From the NCBI GenBank assembly GCA_947453945.1, contig CANGJB010000024.1, positions 1 through 40,267 of the forward strand: a stretch of 40,267 nt of DNA. The letters run 5' to 3'. This stretch comes from Sphingomonadaceae bacterium. Lineage in GTDB: Bacteria; Pseudomonadota; Alphaproteobacteria; Sphingomonadales; Sphingomonadaceae. Positions 1 through 13,980 of this stretch are shown one piece after another. How positions within the stretch are numbered: position 1 is the first letter of the stretch; the number at the start of each line of letters is the position of its first letter. The notes beneath the pieces were generated by a model. It did no database searches. It was not told the DNA's origin and saw nothing but the letters and a program-made list of their open reading frames with translations. The translations under genes and the position numbers were made by a program.

Positions 1-3000
1 ATACGGCGGACTACTCGGCCTCGGCTGAAGGCATTCTCGCGGGGCTGGGCGGCAGCATCGGCATCGGCGGCGATGCTCAGGGCGATACGCTCACCGGGAT
101 CGAGCGCCTCGTCGGCTCGGCCTATGCCGACCGGCTGCTGGGCAGCCTCAACGATGATACGCTGGAAGGCGGCGCGGGTGACGACATCCTCGTCGGCGGC
201 GCGGGCAACGATACCCTGCGCGGCGGTGCGGGCGATGATACGCTTGACGGCGGCGCGGGCGGAGACCGCATCGAAGGCGGCGACGGGGTCGATACGGTCG
301 ACTACGGCAGTTCGGCGCAGTCGGTCACCGTCCATCTTGATGGCACGGTCAATTCCGGCGGCGACGCCGAAGGAGACCAGCTCATCGGCATCGAGAACCT
401 GACCGGTTCGGCCTATGACGATACGCTGCTCGGCGCAGATGCAGACGAGGCGATTGCCGGTGGTTCGGGCGACGACCTCATCAAGGGCGGCGCCGGCGAT
501 GACCGGCTGTTCGGCGGCAGCGGCGATGATGTGATCATCGGCGGGCTTGGCGCGGATCTGATCGATGGCGGCTCGGGCTTCAACACCGCGAGCTATGCCG
601 ATGCGGCGGCGGGCGTGACCATCGACCTCAGCGGCGCGGCCGGCTCTGCGGGCGAGGCTACCGGCGATGTCCTGAGCGGCATCCAGCGCCTCGTTGGCTC
701 GGCCTTTGCCGATACGCTTGGCGGCGGCGCGGGCAGCGAGACGATCCTCGGCGGCGCGGGCGACGACACCTTGCGCGGCAGCGCCGGGGCCGACGTGCTC
801 GTTGGCGGCACCGGCACCGATGTGGTGGACTACAGCGACAGCGACGGCGCGGTAACGGTTGCGCTCGATGGTTCGACCGGCATCGGCGGCGATGCAGCGG
901 GCGATCAGATCAGCGAAATCGAGGGGGTTATCGGTTCCTCGCTCGACGACCGGCTGACCGGCAACAGCGCGGCCAACCTGCTCGATGGCGGAGCTGGCAA
1001 CGATATCCTCGTCGGCGGCGGCGGAGACGATACTCTGCGCGGCGGAGCTGGCAACGATATCCTAGATGGCAGCGCAGGCAGCGATCTTCTCGACGGCGGC
1101 GACGGCTCCGATACCGTGGACTACTCGGCTTCGAGCTCGGGCGTTTCGGTCTCGGTCGATGGCTCGGTCTCGAGCGGGGGCGCGGCCGAGGGCGACCGGC
1201 TGCTGAACGTCGAAAACCTGATCGGCTCGGCCTTTGCCGATACCCTGCGCGGCACGGCGGCGGACGACAGCCTGGTGGGCGGCGCGGGCGATGACATTCT
1301 CGCCGGGCGCGGCGGCGCAGACATTCTGATCGGCGGCGACGGGTTCGATACGGCAGACTACAGCGATGCTGCTTCCGGCGTCACGGCCTCGCTCGCCACC
1401 GGGCGTGGCACGGCGGGTGATGCGGCGGGCGATACGCTTTCAGGGATCGAGCGGCTGGTTGGGTCGGCCTTTGCCGATCAGCTCAGCGGTTCCTCGCAGG
1501 CCGATACGCTGGAGGGCGGCGCGGGTGACGATGTGCTGCGCGGGCTGGGCGGCGATGATACCATCCTCGGCGGCGCGGGCGACGACGTGATCGACGGCGG
1601 TGCCGGGGCAGACGAGATCGATGGCGGCGCGGGCCACGATACGGTCGATTATTCCGCCTCGCTCGTCGGCGTCAACGTGACGCTGGCCGGCGGCGCCAGC
1701 GCCAGCGGCCTTGCCGAAGGCGATGTGCTCACCAGCATCGAGGAAGTGATCGGCACAGCCGAAACGGACGTCATCACGGGTTCGGCGGCCGACGAAACAC
1801 TGCACGGCGGCGCGGGCGACGATATCCTGCGCGGCGGTGCGGGCGCGGACGTTCTCTATGGCGGCGCAGGCGTCGATACGGCGGATTATTCACGCGCGGC
1901 GGCGGGCATTGCGCTCAGCCTTGCCAGCGGCGGCACCGGCGGAGATGCGGCGGGCGATAGCTTCAGCAGCATCGAGATCGTCGAAGGCAGCGACTTTGCC
2001 GATACCATCGCGGGCTCTGCCGCCGATGATATTCTGCGCGGGCGGGCGGGCAACGACTTGCTGAGCGGCGGGGACGGCTCCGATACGCTCGATGGCGGCA
2101 CGGGCGATGATATCCTGCGCGGCGGTGCCGGGGCGGACATGCTGCTCGGCGGCCAGGGTTCGGATACGGCAGACTATTCGACGTCCTCGGCCGGTATCGC
2201 GATCAATCTCGATGGCTCGCTTTCGGCGGGCGGCGATGCGCAGGGCGATATGCTGTCCTCGATCGAGAACGCGATCGGTTCGGCGTTCGACGATGCGATC
2301 ACCGGCACCTCGCAGGGCGAAACGCTTGATGGCGGTGCGGGCAATGACGTGCTTTCCGGCCAGGGCGGCAGCGATACGCTGCTGGGCGGCGCGGGCGATG
2401 ATCTCCTTACCGGCGGCATTGGCGCTGACCGGCTTGATGGCGGGATCGGCTTCGACACCGCCAACTATGCGGATTCTGCCGAAGGCGTGACCGTGCGGCT
2501 TGATGGCGGGCCGGCTAGCGGCGGTGACGCCGAGGGCGATGTGCTCACCGGCATCGAAGCCGTGATCGGCTCCGCCCAGAACGACACGATCATCGGCGGC
2601 ACGGCAGACGACCTGCTCGATGGCGGCGCGGGTGACGATACGCTTACTGGCGGGGCGGGGAATGACACCCTGCTCGGCGGCAGCGGCGACGACGTGCTGA
2701 CCGGCGGCCTCGGCGCCGATGTGATCGACGGCGGAACCGGCAGCAACACCGCCAGCTATGCCGGCGCCAGCGCAGGCGTTGCGGTCGATCTTTCCGGCGC
2801 GGCAGGCACGGGTGGTGAAGCCACTGGCGACCGGCTCAGCGGCATCGCGCAGCTGATCGGCTCGGCGTTTGCTGATACCCTCGGTGGCGGCAGCGGCGCG
2901 GAAACGATCCTCGGCGGGGCGGGCGATGATGCGCTGCTGGGCAGCGCGGGCAACGATTTGCTCGATGGCGGCGCAGGCTTCGATACGGTGAGCTATGCCG

Positions 3001-6000
3001 GATCGGGCGCGGCAGTCACCGCCTATCTCGATGGGCGCGCGGGCAGCGGCGGCGATGCGGCGGGCGATGTGCTGCTCGGCATCGAGGGCCTTGTCGGCTC
3101 GGCGTTCGACGACGAACTCACCGGCAGCGACAATGCTGACCGGATCGATGGCGGCGCGGGAAGCGATACGCTGCGCGGCGGCGGCGGCAACGATACGTTG
3201 ATCGGTGGTGCGGGTGATGACGTGATCGTGGGCGGCGACGGCGCCGATGCGATCGACGGCGGGCTGGGCACCGATACCGTGAGCTATGCCGATTCGACGA
3301 GCGGCGTGACCATCGCGCTTGACGGCACCGCCGGCAGCGGCGGCGCGGCGGGTGATACGCTGACCGGGATCGAAGTGCTGATCGGCTCGGCCTTTACCGA
3401 CCGGCTGGCGGGCGGCACCGGCAGCGAAACCATCCGCGCGGGCGATGGCGATGATACGCTGGTCGGCAGCCTCGGCGCCGATACGCTGATCGGCGGCGAC
3501 GGGATCGATACGGCGGACTATTCAGGTTCCAATGCGGCGATCAACGCGGGGCTCGACGGGCGCATCGGCAGCGGCGGGTTTGCCGCGGGCGATACCCTCA
3601 GCGCCATCGAGCGGCTGGTCGGCTCGGCGTTCGGCGATACGCTGGCGGGCGGCATCGGCAGCGAGACGCTTGACGGCGGCGCAGGCGATGACACGATCAC
3701 CGGCTCGATCGGTGCAGATACGATCATCGGCGGCACCGGCTTCGATACGGCCGATTATGCCGCATCCGTCAGCGGGGTTACTATCTCCACCGATGGTAGC
3801 GTGGGCAGCAGCGGCGATGCGGCGGGCGACACGCTCTCGGGCATCGAACGGATCATCGGCTCGGCCCAGGCCGATACCCTTGGCGGCGGCGCCGGGGCAG
3901 ATACGCTGGAAGGCGGTGCAGGCAATGACACGCTCTCCGGCGGCGCGGGGAACGATACCTTGCTCGGCGGCGCGGGCGATGATGCGATCGATGGCGGCAC
4001 CGGCGCAGACACGATCGACGGCGGCACCGGTTTCGACGCGCTGAGCTATGCCGCGTCCAACGCAGGCATCCAGCTCAATCTGGTCACCGGGATCGGTCTC
4101 GGCGGGGATGCTGAGGGCGACCGGGTGAGCGGTGTCGAAGAGGTCGATGGCTCTGATTTTGCCGATACGATCACCGGCAGCGCGGCAGACGAAGTGCTCT
4201 CCGGCGGCGCGGGCGACGATGTGCTCTCCGGCGGCGCGGGCAATGACCGGCTCCTCGGCGGGCTGGGAAGCGATGTGCTGACCGGCGGCGCCGGGGCCGA
4301 TGTGCTCGATGGCGGTACCGGGTTCGACACCGCGGACTACAGCGCCAGCACGGGCGCGGTGCAGATCACGCTCGATGGTTCGACCGCGACCGGCGGCGAT
4401 GCGGAGGGCGACAGCCTGACCGGTATCGAGCGCGTGGTTGGCTCGGCCGCTGGCGATACCATCATAGGCGGTTCGGCTGCTGAAACGCTCGAAGGCGGGG
4501 GCGGCAACGATACGCTCTATGGCAGCGGCGGGGGTGACACCCTGCTTGGCGGTGCGGGCGATGATACCTTGCGCGGCGGCGCCGGGGCAGATGTGCTTGA
4601 TGGCGGCGCCGGTTTCGATATTGCCGATTATTCGACTTCGGACGCCGGTGTGCAGATCGTGCTCGATGGCACGACCGCCCGGGGCGGCGATGCGGAGGGC
4701 GACAGCCTTTCGGGCATCGAGCGGATCAACGGCTCGGCCTTCGACGATACGCTGACCGGCAGCGCGGGCGCGGAAACGCTTTCGGGCGGCGCGGGTGACG
4801 ATACGCTTAGCGGGCTTGGCGGCGATGATATCCTGCTTGGCAATTCGGGTGACGACCTCATGGTGGGCGGCGCCGGGGCCGACATCATGGACGGCGGCAG
4901 CGGCATCGATACCGTCTCCTATCTCGCCTCCGCGGCTGGGGTCACCGCATCGCTCGGCGGCGCGGCCGGCGTTGGCGGTGATGCAGCCGGCGATACGATC
5001 AGCAATGTCGAAGTGCTCCAGGGCTCGGCCTTCGGGGATACGATCATTGGCCGCACGGGCGCGGACACGCTGCTCGGCGAAGCGGGCGATGATACCCTCG
5101 TCGGCACAGCCGGATCCGATACGCTGGATGGCGGCGCGGGGTTCGATACGGCGGACTATTCGGCTTCGGCCAGCGGCGTCACGGTCAATCTCGATGGCAC
5201 GGTGTCCTCGGGCGGCGATGCTGCGGGCGATACCCTCAGCGCCATCGAGCGCGTGGTCGGTTCGGCGCAGGGCGATACGCTGCGGGGCGCGGATGGCAAC
5301 GACACGCTCGAAGGCGGCGGCGGCAACGATACCCTCACCGGCGGCGCAGGGGCCGACCAACTGCTCGGGCAAGCGGGCGATGATACGCTCGTCGGCGGGC
5401 TTGGCGCGGATGTGCTCGATGGCGGCAGCGGCACCGACACGATCGATTATTCCGCCTCGGCGTCCGGGGTGAACGCCGGGCTCGACGGCGCGGCCAACAC
5501 CGGCGGTGATGCGGCAGGCGATACCATCGCCAATGCCGAAGTGCTGATCGGCAGCGCCTTTGCCGATACCTTGCGCGGCGGGGCCAGCGCCGATGTGCTG
5601 CTGGGCGGCGCCGGCGATGATACGCTAATGGCCAGCGCGGGCGCGGACGTGCTCGATGGCGGCACCGGCTTCGATACCGCCGATTATTCGGCCAGCAGCG
5701 CGGGGATCACGGTCAGCCTTGCCAGCGGCATCGGCCTTGGCGGCGATGCCGCTGGCGATACGCTCACCGGAATCGAAAAGCTCGTCGGTTCGGCGCTGGC
5801 CGACCGGCTTACCGGCAGCAACAATGCCGATGTTCTGGTGGGCGGCGGCGGCAACGACGTGCTGATCGGCGGGCTCGGCGATGATACGCTGAGCGGCGGT
5901 GCGGGGGACGATACCCTGACCGGCGGCGCGGGCGGCGACAACCTTGATGGCGGCGCTGGCACCGATACGGCAGACTATTCGGGCTCGATCCAGGCGGTGC

Positions 6001-9000
6001 GCGTCGCGCTTGATGGCAGTGCCAGCGCGGGCGGCGATGCCGATGGCGATACGCTGACCGGGATCGAGATCGTGATCGGCTCGGCGCTGGGCGATACGCT
6101 GATCGGCGCGACTGCAGATGAAACGCTGCAGGGCGGCGCGGGCGACGACACGCTTGTCGGCGGGGGCGGCGCCGATGCGCTGGTCGGCGGCGACGGCTTC
6201 GATACCGCAGACTATTCTGCCGCCACCGCGCGGATTGCCGTCGCGCTCGATGGTAGCGCGGGCACGGCGGGCGATGCGACCGGCGATACCCTGAGCACAA
6301 TCGAGCAGCTGATCGGTTCGGCTTTCGACGATACGCTCAGCGGTTCGGCGGGCGATGACACGATCCTGGGCGGCGGCGGCGCCGATACGCTGAGCGGTGC
6401 TGCGGGCAACGACACGCTTCTCGGCGGCGCGGGCGACGATATGCTGGTTGGCGGCGCTGGAGCCGATGCGCTCGATGGCGGCACCGGCTTCGATACCGCA
6501 AGCTATGCCGGTTCGGCCAGCGCCGTCACCGTCACGCTCGGCGGCCCGGCGGGCAGCCGCGGCGATGCGGCGGGCGATACGCTGGTGAACATAGAGCAGC
6601 TCGTCGGCTCGGCCTTCGATGATCGCCTCACCGGCAGCAGCGCGAACGAGACGTTCCGTGCCGGCGCGGGCAACGATACGGTTATCGGCGGCGACGGGGA
6701 CGACCAGCTGCTGGGCGAGGCGGGCGATGATACGCTCATCGGTGGCGCCGGCGCGGACGTGCTCGATGGCGGCCTTGGCATCGATACGGTGTCCTATGCT
6801 ACCTCGCTCAGCGCGGTGACGATTAACCTCGATGGCACCACCTCTGCCGGCGGCGATGCGGATGGCGATGTGATCACAAATGTCGAGCGGGTGATCGGCT
6901 CGGGCTTCAACGATGTGTTCAACGGTTCGGCCAATGCCGACCAGATCGATGGCGGTGCGGGCGACGACCTGTTTGCCGCGAGCGCCGGGGCCGATGTGCT
7001 GACCGGCGGCAGCGGGTTCGATACCGTGGACTACAGCGCGAGCGCCGCCGCCGTCACCGTGCGGATGGATGGCACAACGTCCACCGGCGGGTTGGCCGAA
7101 GGCGATGTGCTGTCCGGCATCGAGCAGGTCATCGCCACGGCCTTTGCCGATAGCGTGACCGGTTCGGCGGGGGCCGACACGATCTTCGGTCAGGACGGCA
7201 ACGATACGCTGTCCGGCGGCGCGGGGGCAGACAGCCTCTCCGGCGGCAACGGCGATGACACGCTGATCGGCGGCACCGGCGGGGATACCCTCGATGGCGG
7301 CACGGGCTTCGATACGGCGGACTATTCGGGCGCAGGCTCTGCCATTGCTGCGCGGATGGACGGTGTTTCCGGCACGCTCGGCGATGCGCTGGGCGATGTG
7401 CTCACCGGCATCGAGCGTCTCGTCGGCTCGGGCTTTGCCGATAACCTGATGGGCTCGGCCTCTGCCGATACCATCGAGGGCGGCGCGGGCGACGACCTCG
7501 TTCAGGGCGCGGCGGGCGATGATACACTGAGCGGCGGTGCGGGCAACGATACCATCGAAGGCGGGCTCGGCGCCGACCGGATCGACGGCGGCACCGGCAC
7601 CGATATCGCAGATTATGCGAACTCCGCCGCGGGCGTGACGATCGCGACCGACGGCAGCACGGGCAGCGGCGGCGAAGCTGCGGGCGATGTGCTGACCGGG
7701 ATCGAAACTATCCGGGGTTCGGCCTTTGCCGATACGCTTGGCGGCAGCACGGGCGCGGATACACTGCTCGGCCAATCGGGCGACGATGTGCTCGCAGGGC
7801 TTGGCGGGGCAGACGTTCTGTCCGGCGGCGAGGGCTTCGATACCGCCGATTATTCCGCGTCCACGGCGGCTGTCACGGTCGATCTCGGCGCAGGCACCGG
7901 CAGCGCGGGCGATGCGGCGGGCGATGTGCTCACCAGCATCGAGCGCGTGGTGGGTTCGTCGCTGGGCGACCGGCTGACCGGCTCTGCGCAGAGCGATGTG
8001 CTCGAAGGCGGCGGCGGGGACGACCGGCTCGACGGCGCGGCCGGCAGCGATACGCTGCTGGGCGGCGCGGGTGATGATACGCTGATCGGCGGCACGGGCA
8101 GCGACACCCTCGATGGCGGCGCCGGCTTCGATACGGCGGACTACACCGCCAGCACCCAGGGCGTGACCATCTACAACAACGGCATCGATCCCGGCTCGGG
8201 CGGCGCGGCCACGGGCGATGTGCTGATCGGCATCGAGCGCGTGCTTGGTTCGGCCTTTGCCGATACGTTGGTGGGCGGTGCTGCGGCCGAAACGCTGATC
8301 GGCAACGATGGCAATGATGTAATCGAGGGCGGCGCGGGCGCCGATATCATCGATGGCGGCGCGGGCTTCGACACCGCTTCCTATGAACACGCCTCTGCGG
8401 CGGTCACGGTCAGCCTTGCGGCGGGCGGCGGCGCTGGCAGTGGCAGCGCGGGCGATGCGGCGGGCGACGTGCTCACCGGCATCGAGCGGCTGCTCGGTTC
8501 GGACTATGCCGATACGCTGATTGCCGGCGGGGCGGCCAACACGCTCGAGGGCGGCGCGGGCGATGATACGCTGGTCGCAGGCTCCGGCGTCGACACGCTC
8601 ATCGGCGGCGCGGGCAACGATACGGCTGATTATTCGGGCGCGGGCGCCGGGATCACCATCGCGCTCGATGGCAGCGCGGGCAGCGGAAGCATTGCTGCGG
8701 GCGACCGGCTGACCGGGGTGGAGGGCGTGATCGGCTCGGCCTTTGCCGATACGATCACCGGCGCGTTCTCCAACGATACGCTGTTCGGCGGCGGCGGCGA
8801 TGACGTGATCTCGGGCGGCAGCGGGAGCGATACGCTCCAGGGCGGCGCGGGCAACGATCTCCTCTCGGGCGATGGCGGTGCTGACGTCCTCGATGGCGGC
8901 GCCGGCACCGATACCGTGAGCTATGCAGCCTCAGTCGGCGGGGTCACCATCGATCTGGCTGCGGGCACCGCTACGGGCGGTGATGCGGCGGGCGATACGT

Positions 9001-12000
9001 TCATCGCGGTTGAGCGCTTCACCGGATCGCGTGGCAGCGATACCTTCATCGGCGCGGGCGGCAATGATTGGTTCGACGGCTTCGATGGCAACGATATGCT
9101 GTCGGGCGGCGCGGGCAACGATACGCTGCTTGGCGGGATCGGCGATGACACAATCTCGGGCGGTGCGGGGGCCGATACCATCGACGGCGGGCTTGGCATC
9201 GATACCGCCGATTATTCGGGATCTGCGGCTGGGGTCACGATCCGCACCGGCGGGACGTCCAGCGGCGGCGATGCCGAGGGCGACACACTGGCGAACATCG
9301 AGCGCGTGATCGGCTCGGGCTTTGCCGATCGCTTCGAGGGCCGCAGCGCCGACGAGGAATTTGTCGGCGGCGCGGGTGATGACGTGTTCATCGCCTCGGG
9401 CGGGGCCGATATCTATCGCGGCGATGCGGGCAACGACGTGGTCGACTATTCCGCCTCCGCCAGCAATGGCATGCTGATCTATATGGACGGAGGCTTCGGC
9501 GGCACCGGCGATGCGGCGGGCGACCGGTTGTTCGATGTCGAAACCGTGATCGGTTCGGCGCAGAACGATACCATCGTGGCCGCCAGCACCGGCTCGACCA
9601 TTCTGGCAGGCGGCGGCAACGATACGCTGACCGGCGCCGACGGGGCCGATGTACTCAATGGCGGTGACGGGGACGACACGTTCATCACCGGGCTCGGCGC
9701 CGATCAGGTGATCGGCGGGCTGGGCACGGACATCGCCGACTACCGCAATTCGAACGCGGCGATCACCGTGACCAACAACGGGTCGGTGAGCTCGGGCGGC
9801 TGGGCAGCGGGCGACGTCCTTTCCGGGATCGAAGTGATCTACGGCTCGACCAATTATGGCGATACGCTGCGCGGCGGCAGTACCGCGTCCTCCTCGCTGT
9901 TTGGCTGGGGCGGCAACGATACGTTCGTCTCGTTCGGCCAGGCCGACAGCATCGACGGCGGCACCGGCCTTGATACGGTCGATTATTCAGGCAGCCTCAG
10001 CGCTGTGACCGTGCGGCTTGATGGCACGGCCTCAAGCGGCGGCGATGCGGAAGGCGATACGATCACCGGGGTGGAGCGGGTGATCGGCTCGGCGCTGGCC
10101 GATACGCTGATCGGCGCGGGTTTCAATGAAACGCTGACCGGCGGCGATGGCGACGATACACTGATCGGCGCGGGCGGGGCGGATACGCTCGATGGCGGCG
10201 CGGGCTTCGATACGGCGGACTATTCCTCTGCCGGCGGCGTGATCGTGCGCATGGACGGCACGGCTGGCAGCGCGGGTGAAGCCAATGGCGATGTGCTGAT
10301 CGGCGTGGAGCGGGTGATCGGCTCTGCGCTTGCCGACGTGATCTATGGGTCCGCCAATGCCGATACGATCCTTGGCGGGGCGGGTGACGATGTGCTCGCG
10401 CCCGGTCTAGGCGCGGATACGCTCGATGGCGGCGCGGGCACCGATACGGTGGACTACACCAGCTCGGGCAGCGCGCTCACGGTCAATACCAGCAACGCCG
10501 CGCTTTCGACCGGGCTCGCGCTGGGGGATACATACGCCAACATCGAAAACTGGTCGCTGTCGGCTTTCAACGATACCTTCACGGGTTCGGCTTTGGCAGA
10601 GACTGTCTACGGCAACGATGGCAACGACACGCTCGATGGCGGTGCAGGCAACGATGTTCTCTATGGCGGCAATGGCAACGACACGCTGATCGGCGGCGCC
10701 GGGGCGGATACCATCGATGGCGGCGCGGGCACCGATGTGGTCGATTACTCGGCCTCGGGCGCAGGCATCACCATCAATCTCGGCACCGGCACCAACAACA
10801 CCGGCGGCGATGCCGAGGGCGACTTCTTCGTTCCGAGCACGATCGAGAACGCGATCGGTTCGGCCTTTGACGATACCATCACCGGCAGCGCCGGCGCGAA
10901 CAACCTGAAGGGCGGCCTTGGCAACGATGTGATCCTCGGCGGTGCCGGGGCGGACGTCATGGACGGCGGGGCCGGCACGGGCGACACTGTGAGCTATCTC
11001 GCGGCCACTGTGGCTGTAACGGTAAGCCTGCTGACCGGCACTGGCAGTGGCGGCGATGCGGCTGGCGATACGTTCACCGGATTCGAAAACATCCAGGGCG
11101 GCAGCGGGAACGATATTCTGACCGGCGATGCGAACGCCAACACGATCTGGGGCAGCTTCGGCGGTGACACGATCTCAGGCGGCGGCGGGAACGACACGCT
11201 TAACGGCGAGGATGGCGACGACACGATCGAGGGCGGCGCCGGCGCCGACGTCATGAACGGCGGCACAGGCATCAACACGCTGAGCTATGCGGGCTCCACC
11301 ACCGGTGTCACGGTCAGCCTTGCTTCGGGCACGGGCAGTGCCGGCGATGCGGCAGGCGATACCTTCAGCAGCTTCTCCAACCTGACTGGCGGCTCCGGCA
11401 ATGACACGCTCACCGGCAGTAGCGGCGGCAATCTCATGCGCGGCGGTGCGGGTGATGACGTGATCGACGGCGGGCTCGGCAGCGATACGCTCTATGGCGA
11501 TGCGGGCAACGACACATTCCTCGGCGGCAATGGCTTCGATTTCATGGACGGCGGCGCGGGCACCGATGTGGTCGATTATTCGGCGGCGGCAACCGGCGTC
11601 ACCGCCGATCTCAATGCGGGCAGCGGTTCGGCCGGCGATGCGCTGGGCGATAGCTACGTAAACATGGAGAACATCACCGGGTCTGCGTTCAACGATACCC
11701 TCCAGGGCAACAGCGGCAACAACGTGTTGACCGGCGGCGATGGCAACGACTTCCTGATCGGCCTTGCCGGCAACGATACGCTGCTGGGCGGCAACGGCGA
11801 TGATCGGCTTTCGGGCGGCGCGGGGGCAGACGCGCTCGATGGCGGCGCGGGCAACAACCTCCTGTTCTTCGGCACGAACGCCACCTTCCCTGATAGCGTT
11901 TCGGTGACCACCGGCGTCACCATCAATCTCGATGGCGTCACGCTGGGCGTCGGCGGCGATGCGGCGGGCGATACCTACAAGAACTTCCAGATCATCTATC

Positions 12001-13980
12001 TCACCAACCAGAACGACAGCGTGACCGGTACGAACGCGGATGAATGGTTCCGCGGGCTTGGCGGGGCCGATATCATCAACGGCGGCGGCGGCATCGACAC
12101 CGCCAGCTACTACGGTTCGGCTGGCGTCGTGGTCGGTCTCGATGGCACCACCGGCAGCGGCGGCGAGGCGCAGGGTGATGTGATCACCAATGTCGAAATC
12201 CTCCAAGGCTCCCAATTCGACGATACGCTGTGGGGTAGTTCAGGCAACAACACGATCTACGGCATGGAAGGCAACGACACGCTGCGCGGCGATGGCGGCG
12301 CGGATGTGCTCGATGGCGGCACTGGCACCGATACGGTGAGCTATGCCAGCTCGGGCATCGGGGTCACCGCCAGCCTGCTCGCGGGCAGCGGCAGCGCAGG
12401 CGATGCGGCGGGCGATACCTATGTGAGTATCGAGAACCTCACCGGTTCGAACAGCAATGACACGCTCTACGGCGATGCCAATGCCAACGTGCTGACGGGC
12501 GGCAGTGGTGACGACTTCCTGCGCGGCGGCGGCGGCGCCGATGCGATCAACGGCGGCAGCGGCTTCGATACGGCGGACTATTCGGATTCGACCGCCGCAG
12601 TCTCGGTCAATCTCGATGGCACCGCAGCCACCGGTGGCTTCGCGCAAGGTGATGTGCTGACGTCGGTCGAAGGGCTGATCGGCTCGGCCTTCAACGATAC
12701 GCTGATCGGCTCGAGCTCCAACGAAACGATCAGCGGCGGCGACGGCAACGATACGATCAGCGGATTTGCCGGCGATGACACGCTCAGCGGCGGCAATGGC
12801 AACGACCTCATCAACGGTGGCACCGGGGCCGATACCGTCGACGGCGGCGCGGGCACCGATACCTTCACATATGTCAATTCGACCGGCGGCGTGACGGCCT
12901 ATCTCGATGGCACTGCAGGCACTGGCAACGAAGCCACCGGTGATCGGCTGACCGACATCGAGATCCTCATCGGCTCGAACTTTGACGATACGCTGTGGGG
13001 TACGGCAGGGGCCGATACGCTCCAGGGCGGCAACGGCAACGACGTTCTCGTCGGCGGGGCCGGGGGCGATACGCTTGATGGCGGCGCGGGCACGGACAGC
13101 GTCTCTTTCGCCAATTCGGCCACGGCGATCACCGCCAGCTTCGCCACCGGCAGCCTCGTCGTCACCGCCTCCGATGCGGTGGGCGATAGCTATACCTCGA
13201 TCGAGGGCGTGGTCGGCTCGGCGCTCGCCGATACGCTGCGCGGCGGCGCGGGGGTCGAGCTGCTCGATGGCGGGCTTGGCGATGATATGCTCTATGGCAG
13301 CGCGGGCGCAGACACGATCATCGGCGGCGGCGGTTTCGATACGATCGATTACTCGGCCTCGGCCAGCGCGATCACCGTAAAGCTTGATGGCACTGCCTCA
13401 AGCGGCGGCGATGCGGCGGGCGATCTGCTCACCGGGATCGAACAGGTGATCGGCACCGCCCTTGCCGACACGTTCCTCGGTTCGGGTGCTGACGAGACCT
13501 TCCGGGGCGGTGGCGGCGACGACACCATGACCGGTTCGGGCGGCAACGATACGCTCTATGGCGAGGCGGGCGACGACATCCTCAATGGTGGTGCTGGCAG
13601 CGATGCGCTCGATGGCGGGGCCGGCACCGATACGGCGACTTATGCCAATTCCGCGCTCGGCGTTGCGGCCAACCTGGCGGACAGTTCGTTCAACACCAAC
13701 GAGGCGGCAGGCGATACCTACAACCTGATCGAAAACCTCACCGGCTCGGCTTTCGCAGACCGGCTCACCGGCGATGGCGGCGCCAACGTGCTCGATGGCG
13801 GCGCCGGCAACGACCGGCTCGCGGGCGGCGCTGGGGCAGACAGCCTGATCGGCGGCGCGGGCACGGATATTGCCGACTATTCGCAGGCCGGAAGCGCGGT
13901 TGCCCTCAGCCTTGGCGGGGGCGGGGCAGGCACCGGCACGGGCAGCAGCGGCGATGCGGCGGGCGATACGCTTTCGGGCA
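1..13980 (+). repeat. Tandem array of about 265-bp coding repeats (RTX modules)
   Basis: The DNA itself is repetitive: units averaging about 265 bp recur throughout, each containing near-identical blocks such as ggcgatgcggcgggcgatac, atcggctcggcctttgccga and gatggcggcgcgggcttcga. Unit length varies because the number of nonapeptides per unit varies. The array is GC-rich with few stop codons on the opposite strand, which produces long spurious antisense reading frames. Modules in the last quarter (after about 10400) are less uniform than earlier ones. The array is a likely site of recombination-driven length change and of assembly errors. Confidence 0.9.

Noticed and set aside
3522..8390. Very long leftward reading frames (616 and 921 codons at 3522-5372 and 5625-8390) opposite the RTX array
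   Set aside because: They are the reverse complement of GC-rich tandem repeats, where stops are rare; their products are repetitive Ala/Arg/Ile-rich sequence with no recognisable domain.
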